Source: Acidimicrobiales bacterium (lineage in GTDB: Bacteria > Actinomycetota > Acidimicrobiia > Acidimicrobiales > RAAP-2). From it: DNA of 10,503 nt. The position numbers and the translations under genes are program-made. The notes beneath the pieces were generated by a model. It was not told the DNA's origin, did no database searches, and saw nothing but the letters and a program-made list of their open reading frames with translations. Below are positions 6,333 to 10,503 of this stretch, piece by piece (the stretch's first letter is position 1; each line of letters opens with the position of its first letter). The stretch lies in assembly GCA_030044045.1 (NCBI GenBank), contig JASHWO010000335.1:1-10503 (forward strand). Reading direction: 5' to 3'.

Positions 6333-7439
6333 TCAGCCGAGGTCGAGGGACCCGACGGCGTCGACGTACTCCTCCACCAGGCCCAGCACCACGTCCCGGG
6401 CTTTGCGTACCGCGGTGGCCCGGCCGATCACCTGGCCGGCCGGGTTGAAGTTCACGTCCCTGGCCTGCACCGGGTAGGCGTGGCCCCGGGACACCGCCTC
6501 GATGGCCACCATCATCTGCAGGGGCATGGGCAGGGGCTTCGGGTTGGCCGGGTCCTCCCAGGCGTCGGTCCAGTCGTTCCGCAGCAGGCGGCAGGGCTTG
6601 CCGGTGAACGAGCGCGACCGCACGGTGTCCCGGCTGGTGGCGGCCAGGTAGGTGTCCATCTGGGCCGGCGGGACGTCCGCCTCCTCGACGGTGAGCCACA
6701 GCGTCCCGGTCCACACCCCGGCCGCCCCCATGACCATGGCCGCCGCCATCTGGCGGCCGCTGCCGATGCCCCCCGCCGCCAGCACCGGGGTGGGGGCCAC
6801 GGCGTCGATGACCTCGGGCCAGAGCACGATGCTGCCCACGTCGCCGGTGTGCCCGCCGCCCTCGGAGCCCTGGCAGATGATGACGTCGACGCCGCCGCGT
6901 TGGTGGTTCAGGGCGTGCTGCACCGAGCCGGCCAGGGCGGCCACCAGCAGGCCGTGGTCGTGGGCCTGGGTGATCACGTCCTCCGGCGGGGTGCCCAGGG
7001 CGTTGGCCAGCAGCTTCACCTTGCCGTGCCGCAGGATCACCGCCACCTGGGGGGCGGCGGTGGCCGCCGTCCAGCCCAGCAGCTCCCGCTTTGGCCCGCC
7101 GGTCAGATCGGGCACGCCGTGGTCGGCCAGGATCTTCTTGGCGAAGTCCCGGTGGCCCTGGGGGACCATGGCCCGCAGGTCGGCCTCCAGCTTCTCCGGG
7201 TCGAGCTCGCCCATGCCCTCGTACTTGCCGGGGATCACGATGTCCACCCCGTAGGGGTGGTCGCCGACGTGCTCGTCCAGCCACTGCAGCTCGGTCTCCA
7301 GCTCCTCGGCCGAGAACCCGACGGCGCCGAGCACCCCCAGCCCGCCGGCGTTGGACACGGCGGCGGCCACGTCCCGGCAGTGGGTGAAGGCGAAGATCGG
7401 GAATTCGATGCCCAGCCGCTCACAGAGCTCGTTGTGCAC
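6333..7439 (-). CDS. Nitronate monooxygenase / 2-nitropropane dioxygenase-family FMN enzyme
   Basis: 368 residues. A TIM-barrel FMN oxidoreductase of the NPD/NMO family, which also includes FabK-like enoyl reductases. The N-terminal strand and first loop read GIEFPIFAFTHCRDVAAAVSNAGGLGVLGA. The FMN and active-site segment is CQGSEGGGHTGD (189-200), with H197 at the family's catalytic histidine position. AAGGIGSG (221-228) is the phosphate-binding glycine loop. An extra helical stretch (about residues 75-135) makes it longer than typical 320-residue members. The GTG start is chosen because GGAGG (7450-7446, minus strand) sits six bases before it. It is divergent from an acyl-CoA isomerase/reductase pair, so a role in acyl-CoA or keto-acid redox chemistry is as likely as nitronate oxidation; many family members are named nitronate monooxygenase without proof. 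Confidence 0.85.
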   Translation of the reverse strand: MHNELCERLGIEFPIFAFTHCRDVAAAVSNAGGLGVLGAVGFSAEELETELQWLDEHVGDHPYGVDIVIPGKYEGMGELDPEKLEADLRAMVPQGHRDFAKKILADHGVPDLTGGPKRELLGWTAATAAPQVAVILRHGKVKLLANALGTPPEDVITQAHDHGLLVAALAGSVQHALNHQRGGVDVIICQGSEGGGHTGDVGSIVLWPEVIDAVAPTPVLAAGGIGSGRQMAAAMVMGAAGVWTGTLWLTVEEADVPPAQMDTYLAATSRDTVRSRSFTGKPCRLLRNDWTDAWEDPANPKPLPMPLQMMVAIEAVSRGHAYPVQARDVNFNPAGQVIGRATAVRKARDVVLGLVEEYVDAVGSLDLG

Positions 7440-7495
7440 GGGTGACCTCCAAGAGTACGGTCGGAATTGAAACGAATTCTACTACGGGGAGGATC
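7440..7495. promoter_or_regulatory. Divergent promoter/operator between the flavoenzyme and the acyl-CoA isomerase genes
   Basis: This 56-base gap is unusually A+T-rich in its centre. It contains the inverted repeat GAATT-GAAACG-AATTC (7464-7479). On the minus strand, TAGAAT (7481-7476) is a good -10 box; a start about seven bases on would give a leader of roughly 30 bases to the GTG at 7439. On the plus strand, TACGGT (7456-7461) is a possible -10 for the gene at 7496. The inverted repeat overlaps the minus-strand -10 and lies just after the plus-strand one, where a repressor could silence both. Shine-Dalgarno sites are GGAGG at 7450-7446 (minus) and GGGGAGG at 7486-7492 (plus, only three bases from the ATG). 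Confidence 0.5.
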
Positions 7496-8332
7496 ATGGG
7501 GTTCCGGACCTCACCGGTGGTGGCCGAGGACGAGTGGCAGCTCCGCCTCGAGGTGACCGAGGACGGCATCGGCGTGCTCACCCTCGACCAGCCGGACAAG
7601 CTGAACGCCTGGAGCTGGGAGGCGTCCCGCCAGCTCGGCGCCCGGGCCGACCAGATCCGCTTCGACGACCGCATCCGGGTGGTGGTGGTCAAGGGCGAGG
7701 GCCGGGCCTTCTGCGCCGGGATCGACCTGGGGATGCCCGAGGACCGGGTGACCGGGCGCTCGCCGGCGGAGAAGGTGCGCAACTACTACGAGGGCATCCG
7801 CTGGGTCCACGAGCGGTTCCGGGTGTTCTCCGAGCTGCCCCAGCCCATCGTCTGCGCCGTCCACGGCTACTGCCTGGGCTTCGGCTTCGAGCTGGCCCTC
7901 ATGTGCGACGTCCGGGTGGCCGCTGACGACGCCGTCTTCGCCCTGCCCGAGGCGTCGGTCGGGGTGTCGGTGGACGCCGGCGGCGACCTGCGCCTCTCCC
8001 ACGAGGTCGGCGCCGGGTGGGCCAAGCTGCTGGCCCTCACCGGCCGGCGCATCGACGCCGCCGCCGCCGAGCGGCTGCACCTGGTCCAGCAGGTGACCAC
8101 CCCGGAGGACCTGGTGCCCACGGCCATGGGCATCGCTCGAGAGATCGCCGCCAACGCCCCGCTGGCCGTGCAGTCGATCAAGCGCACCGTCGACGCCTTC
8201 GCTTATCGGGGCCTGGCCGAGGCGCTGAAGTTCGAGGCGCTCTCGGCCTCGGTGGCGTTCGTCTCCGACGACATGCCCGCCGGCTACGCCGCCAAGGCGC
8301 GGAAGCAGCCGGTGCGCTTCGAGGGCAAGTAG
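7496..8332 (+). CDS. Enoyl-CoA hydratase/isomerase family protein, candidate delta3,5-delta2,4-dienoyl-CoA isomerase
   Basis: 278 residues, a full-length crotonase-fold protein. The oxyanion-hole segments are FCAGIDLG (72-79) and HGYCLGFGFEL (123-133). The acids are E132 (position of hydratase E144) and E152 in LPEASVG (position of hydratase E164). In addition, D160 lies eight residues after E152 in PEASVGVSVDAGG. This spacing equals that of E196 and D204 in mammalian ECH1, whose segment reads KEVDVGLAADVG. A hydratase normally has a Gly/Pro stretch there, so dienoyl-CoA isomerisation is favoured, although E132 replaces ECH1 D176. The ATG at 7496 follows GGGGAGG closely; an in-frame start at 7442 would lie inside the divergent promoter. 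The next gene starts directly after the stop codon and is a dienoyl-CoA reductase-type protein, which supports a joint role in unsaturated acyl-CoA oxidation. A plain enoyl-CoA hydratase remains possible. Confidence 0.85.
   Translation: MGFRTSPVVAEDEWQLRLEVTEDGIGVLTLDQPDKLNAWSWEASRQLGARADQIRFDDRIRVVVVKGEGRAFCAGIDLGMPEDRVTGRSPAEKVRNYYEGIRWVHERFRVFSELPQPIVCAVHGYCLGFGFELALMCDVRVAADDAVFALPEASVGVSVDAGGDLRLSHEVGAGWAKLLALTGRRIDAAAAERLHLVQQVTTPEDLVPTAMGIAREIAANAPLAVQSIKRTVDAFAYRGLAEALKFEALSASVAFVSDDMPAGYAAKARKQPVRFEGK
8321..8325 (+). promoter_or_regulatory. Shine-Dalgarno GAGGG for the SDR gene inside the end of the upstream gene
   Basis: GAGGG lies seven bases before the GTG at 8333 and supports that start over the ATG at 8369, which has no ribosome binding site. 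The upstream TAG stop abuts the GTG, implying translational coupling. Confidence 0.6.
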
Positions 8333-9205
8333 GTGCCGCTCCCCGAGCCGCCGCCGGCCGGGCGGCCGATGCTGCCGCCGGGCACCTTCGACGGGGTGGT
8401 GGCGGTGGTCACCGGGGGCGGGACCGGGCTCGGGAAGGCCATCGCCGAGGAGCTGGCTCGGGCCGGTGCCGCGGTGGGCATCGTGTCGCGCGACGACGGG
8501 CACCGCCGCGCCGGCGTGGCCGCGGTGGAGGCGGCCGGTGGCCGGGCCGCTGCTGCCGCAGCCGACGTGCGTGACCCGGCGCAGGTGGCGGCGGCCTTCG
8601 ACGAGGTGGAGGCGGCGCTCGGCCCGGTCCGGGTGCTGGTCGACAACGCGGCAGCCAACTTCCCGGTGCTGGCCGCCGACATGAGCCCCCGGGCCTGGCA
8701 GGCGGTGGTGCGCATCGTGCTCGACGGGACGTTCTTCTGCAGCCAGGAGCTGCACCGCCGGTGCGCGGCGGCCGGCGCGCCCGGGGCCATCTGCAACGTG
8801 CTGGCCACCCAGGCCTTCACCGGCGGCCCGGGCATGGCCCACGCCGCGGCGGCCAAGGCCGGGGTGGGCAACCTGACCAAGAGCCTGGCCGTGGAGTGGG
8901 CGCCGGACGGGGTGCGGGTCAACGCCCTGGCGCCGGGGCTCTTCCCCCACGGGGACATGCGGGAGGACCTGCAGGCCCTGCGCCCCTCGGGGGAGGAGGC
9001 CGACGCCCGGCGCTCGCCGGCCGGGCGCTTGGGCCGGTTGCACGAGCTGGGGTGGGCGGTGACCTGGCTGTGCTCGCCCTACGCCGCCTTCGTGACCGGG
9101 CACACCCTGGTGGTGGACGGGGCCAACTGGCTGCGCCGGGACTTCGTGATGCCCGAGTTCACCCCGGTGGCCGACCAGCTCTCGGCCGTCCTGCGAACGC
9201 CCTAA
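8333..9205 (+). CDS. SDR of the 2,4-dienoyl-CoA reductase type
   Basis: 290 residues, Rossmann-fold short-chain dehydrogenase/reductase. The NAD(P) loop is TGGGTGLG (27-34). The segment DNAAANF (104-110) resembles the NNAAGNF of 2,4-dienoyl-CoA reductases. The active-site stretch from N155 (NVLATQ) to K175 (HAAAAK) aligns without gaps with peroxisomal DECR2 (NISAT to HAGSAK). As in that branch, the classical YxxxK tyrosine is absent (A171), and the usual serine position is L157; K175 is kept. The ends EWAPDGVRVNALAPG and PAGRLGRLHELG then VTGHTLVVDGANWL fit the family. It would reduce 2,4-dienoyl-CoA to a 3-enoyl-CoA with NADPH, so that polyunsaturated or odd-position double bonds can enter beta-oxidation. 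The GTG start abuts the stop of the isomerase gene, forming an operon. The alternative is another acyl-CoA-type SDR. Confidence 0.85.
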   Translation: MPLPEPPPAGRPMLPPGTFDGVVAVVTGGGTGLGKAIAEELARAGAAVGIVSRDDGHRRAGVAAVEAAGGRAAAAAADVRDPAQVAAAFDEVEAALGPVRVLVDNAAANFPVLAADMSPRAWQAVVRIVLDGTFFCSQELHRRCAAAGAPGAICNVLATQAFTGGPGMAHAAAAKAGVGNLTKSLAVEWAPDGVRVNALAPGLFPHGDMREDLQALRPSGEEADARRSPAGRLGRLHELGWAVTWLCSPYAAFVTGHTLVVDGANWLRRDFVMPEFTPVADQLSAVLRTP

Positions 9206-9222
9206 CCGGCAGCTCTGACCCC

Positions 9223-9241
9223 TGTGAACTGGATGTTCACA
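9223..9241. promoter_or_regulatory. Perfect inverted repeat, candidate operator
   Basis: TGTGAAC-TGGAT-GTTCACA has perfect 7-bp arms and a 5-bp spacer. Its right arm overlaps the predicted -35 box of the RHH-like gene. A related 8-bp palindrome TGTTAACA (9255-9262) overlaps the -10, so GTTCACA and GTTAACA recur 21 bp apart, two helical turns. This placement is what a self-repressing DNA-binding protein would use. It could alternatively serve as a weak terminator hairpin for the upstream operon, but no T tract follows. Confidence 0.55.
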
Positions 9242-9263
9242 ACTATGCTCGATCTGTTAACAT
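9236..9263 (+). promoter_or_regulatory. Promoter of the RHH/PIN-like pair, leaderless
   Basis: TTCACA (9236-9241) matches five of six bases of the TTGACA -35 consensus. After a 16-bp spacer comes TAACAT (9258-9263), a TANNNT -10. The GTG at 9270 begins six bases later, so transcription would start on the start codon. No usable Shine-Dalgarno sequence is present. Confidence 0.6.
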
Positions 9264-9269
9264 CAGGGC

Positions 9270-9719
9270 GTGGACGGAACGAGCACACACGGACCGGCCG
9301 GCGACGACGGGGCTGACGGCGGCGAGACGGCAGCCGAGCGCCGGGCGTGGATCGAGGCTCGGGTACGGGCCGCTCGTGCGTCGGCCGAACGGCGCCGCGT
9401 CGTCACGAGGCTCGACCGCGACGCGCCGTCCGGCGACCGGGACGTCGACGAGGCCGACGAGACGGTGATGCTGGCCTTCCGGGTGCCGCGGCGGGTACGG
9501 GAGCGGGCCCACCTGGCGGCTCGGGCCAGCGGCGCCGCCTCGACCCAGGAGTGGCTCCTGCGGGTGGTGAGCGACGCGGTGGACGTGACCACCACCCCGG
9601 GGGGACGCCAAGCGTCGTTGCTCTGGCAGGTGATCCGGGAGGACATGAGACGGCTGATCGACGACGGGACCTACGAGCGGGTGGCGTCGTCGTTCGTCGA
9701 CCCGATGCTCTCCCGGTGA
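9270..9719 (+). CDS. Ribbon-helix-helix-like DNA-binding protein, candidate antitoxin/autorepressor
   Basis: 149 residues, no named family recognised. Residues 1-63 are acidic and polar with an Arg/Ala helix (23-48). Residues 65-104 look like a ribbon-helix-helix: strand TVMLAFRVP (65-73), helix RRVRERAHLAARAS (74-87), Gly/Ala turn, and helix STQEWLLRVVSDAV (91-104). Residues 115-149 (LLWQVIREDMRRLIDDG to DPMLSR) are probably the partner-binding tail. RHH antitoxins usually carry the fold at the very N-terminus; here it is central. The GTG start at 9270 is leaderless behind TAACAT. The gene overlaps the next one by four bases (GTGA), and a perfect palindrome overlaps its promoter. Together these suggest an autoregulated toxin-antitoxin-like operon. 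A stand-alone small regulator is the alternative. Confidence 0.65.
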   Translation: MDGTSTHGPAGDDGADGGETAAERRAWIEARVRAARASAERRRVVTRLDRDAPSGDRDVDEADETVMLAFRVPRRVRERAHLAARASGAASTQEWLLRVVSDAVDVTTTPGGRQASLLWQVIREDMRRLIDDGTYERVASSFVDPMLSR

Positions 9720-10129
9720 CGGCGGCCACCGTCCTCGACGACCGCCTGGTGCTCGACCACGTCCTCGGGCACCCGGTGCCGACGTCGCGGCCGCTGATGA
9801 CCACCTACACCTGGTGGTGGCGGCTGGGCACGGCACTGCGGCGGATGGGGAGTGGCCGGCTGTCCCGGCCGGCGGCGGCACTCCCCGAAGACGAGCAACG
9901 CCTGCTGGTGGAGGTGGTGGACCGCCTGCCCCGCCTGGTGGAGATCCCCGACCCCCGCGATCTCTACGGGATCGCCGCCGACCTGCACGCCCTGTACTCC
10001 CTGCAACTCCTGGCGGCCGAGGCCGCGGCCGCGGCCCTGATGAACGGGGCCGAGATCCTGGTGGCCACCGACGTCCCCCGGCTGGCCGAGGCCGCCCGGG
10101 CGCTCGACGTCCCCTACCGGATCGCCTGA
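9716..10129 (+). CDS. PIN-like domain protein, candidate toxin partner
   Basis: 137 residues. The GTG start overlaps the previous stop (GTGA), implying translational coupling; the frame stays open upstream, but no better-supported start exists there. The shape resembles a small VapC-type PIN domain: first strand with acids TVLDDRLVLDHVLG (D8/D9), then a C-terminal half LLAAEAAAAALMNGAEILVATDVPRLAEAARALDVPYRI, where E102 and D119 occupy positions of conserved PIN acids, followed by a final Gly-less 'ALDVPYRI' strand. The second acid, normally a Glu in the helix after the first loop, is not visible; that segment reads TTYTWWWRLGTALRR (29-43). PIN toxins are metal-dependent RNases, so activity here is uncertain. 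It may be a diverged nuclease or an inactivated homologue. No function is assigned beyond the fold resemblance. Confidence 0.55.
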   Translation: MTAATVLDDRLVLDHVLGHPVPTSRPLMTTYTWWWRLGTALRRMGSGRLSRPAAALPEDEQRLLVEVVDRLPRLVEIPDPRDLYGIAADLHALYSLQLLAAEAAAAALMNGAEILVATDVPRLAEAARALDVPYRIA

Positions 10130-10166
10130 CCCCGGGCCGGACTGGGCTGGGCCGGGCCGACCGCCG

Positions 10167-10193
10167 GGCCGAGTGTCAGGCCGAGTGTCAGGC
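10167..10193. repeat. 12-bp tandem repeat at the end of the mutase gene
   Basis: GGCCGAGTGTCA occurs twice in a row, followed by GGC. Because the period is a multiple of three, the minus-strand stop TGA (10190-10188) is repeated in frame at 10178-10176. The rest of the 58-base gap between the converging genes is G+C-rich, and I see no clear terminator hairpin in it. Confidence 0.7.
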
Positions 10194-10503
10194 GCCGGGG
10201 GCCGGGCCGCCGGCCGACCGGAGTGTCCCCGCCGCGGTCCTGGCGGCGGCCCGTACCGCGGCCACCACCGCCTCGTTCGGAGCGCCGGGGCCGAGCACGG
10301 TGGCCACCCCCTCGGCCCGCAGCCGGGGCACGTCCGCCGCCGGGACGATGCCACCCAGCACCACCGGGGTGTCGAGGCCGGCCCGGCGCAGGGCCTGCAC
10401 CACCAGGGGGGCCAGGGTGAGGTGGGCGCCGTTGTGCATGGAGACCCCGACCACGTCGACGTCCTCCTCGACCACGGTGGCGGCGATGGCCTCGGGGGTC
10501 TGG
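10188..10503 (-). CDS. Methylmalonyl-CoA mutase cobalamin-binding domain, C-terminal part (runs off the window)
   Basis: The frame is open to the window edge, so the N-terminal part is missing. The visible 104 residues match the B12-binding Rossmann-like domain of methylmalonyl-CoA mutase: TPEAIAATVVEEDVDVVGVSMHNGAHLTL, then VVLGGIVPAADVPRLRAEGVATVLGPG. The GG of VVLGGIVP and the final GPG line the nucleotide tail of the cofactor in this family. The DxHxxG motif that supplies the cobalt ligand should lie just upstream, outside the window. The protein takes part in methylmalonyl-CoA/succinyl-CoA isomerisation, or in a related acyl-CoA mutase. Whether this is a stand-alone small subunit (about 135 residues) or the end of a full-length mutase cannot be decided here. 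A GTG at 10475 is internal to the conserved domain and is not a plausible start. Confidence 0.85.
   Translation of the reverse strand, partial: QTPEAIAATVVEEDVDVVGVSMHNGAHLTLAPLVVQALRRAGLDTPVVLGGIVPAADVPRLRAEGVATVLGPGAPNEAVVAAVRAAARTAAGTLRSAGGPAPGA

Noticed and set aside
6480..7445. A plus-strand open frame of 321 codons antisense to the flavoenzyme gene
   Set aside because: It has no recognisable motif and His/Gly/Val-rich composition, and it lies opposite a gene with intact FMN-binding motifs and its own Shine-Dalgarno sequence.
7464..7479. KstR or KstR2 (steroid catabolism) operator in the divergent gap
   Set aside because: The arms GAATT/AATTC do not match the AGAAC/GTTCT or CAAG/CTTG half-sites I associate with those regulators. 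The flavoenzyme, hydratase and SDR trio alone is not enough to call a steroid cluster.
7442..7495. Upstream in-frame start for the isomerase gene
   Set aside because: It would encode 18 unconserved residues within the divergent promoter, whereas GGGGAGG precedes the ATG at 7496.
9226..9238. LexA (SOS) box suggested by GAAC...GTTC
   Set aside because: Gram-positive LexA sites have GAAC-N4-GTTC; here the spacer is five bases, and the symmetric arms extend to seven bases (TGTGAAC/GTTCACA). A different regulator is more likely.
9347..9715. Long upstream extension of the PIN-like gene in its own frame
   Set aside because: That stretch reads as Arg/Gly/Pro-rich shadow sequence of the RHH-like gene. 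The GTGA overlap at 9716 is a natural coupled start.

Overview
This is a chromosomal stretch, by eye above 70% G+C, from a high-GC actinobacterium. Several features suggest the Acidimicrobiia or a relative: a C-terminal run of 'GYWLVAADGGIFSFG' surface-protein repeats, a fused NDP-sugar pyrophosphorylase/phosphomannomutase-type protein, a B12-dependent methylmalonyl-CoA mutase domain, and genes that appear to start leaderless from TANNNT -10 boxes. The class is an inference; no rRNA or tRNA is present to fix it.

Layout. 1-1242 (+): 3' end of a mannose-1-phosphate guanylyltransferase-type protein, only its phosphomannomutase-like part. 1382-2827 (+): ClC-type chloride transporter. 2865-5168 (+): secreted protein with three putative beta-sandwich modules and six 42-residue repeats. 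5208-6230 (+): aldo/keto reductase. 6231-6332: convergent, hairpin-rich terminator region. 6333-7439 (-): nitronate monooxygenase-family flavoenzyme. 7440-7495: short A+T-rich divergent promoter with an inverted repeat. 7496-8332 and 8333-9205 (+): an abutting pair, an enoyl-CoA hydratase/isomerase with the dienoyl-CoA isomerase acid pattern and a 2,4-dienoyl-CoA reductase-type SDR. 9206-9269: compact promoter with a perfect inverted repeat. 9270-9719 and 9716-10129 (+): a translationally coupled pair, a ribbon-helix-helix-like protein and a PIN-like protein. 10188-10503 (-): C-terminal end of a cobalamin-binding methylmalonyl-CoA mutase domain that runs off the window.

How the genes work together. 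Two units stand out. The first is 7496-9205, which resembles a two-gene auxiliary beta-oxidation operon for unsaturated acyl-CoAs: a delta3,5-delta2,4-dienoyl-CoA isomerase candidate followed directly by a 2,4-dienoyl-CoA reductase candidate, with the flavoenzyme transcribed divergently. The second is 9206-10129, which has the architecture of a type II toxin-antitoxin-like module: DNA-binding protein first, GTGA overlap, PIN-like protein second, and a palindrome overlapping the promoter. The family members are diverged enough that the pair may be undescribed, and the PIN-like protein has lost part of the usual acidic set. The rest looks like ordinary housekeeping and envelope genes with individual oddities: a ClC protein without the internal proton glutamate, a degenerate mutase domain, and near-identical DNA repeats in the surface protein.
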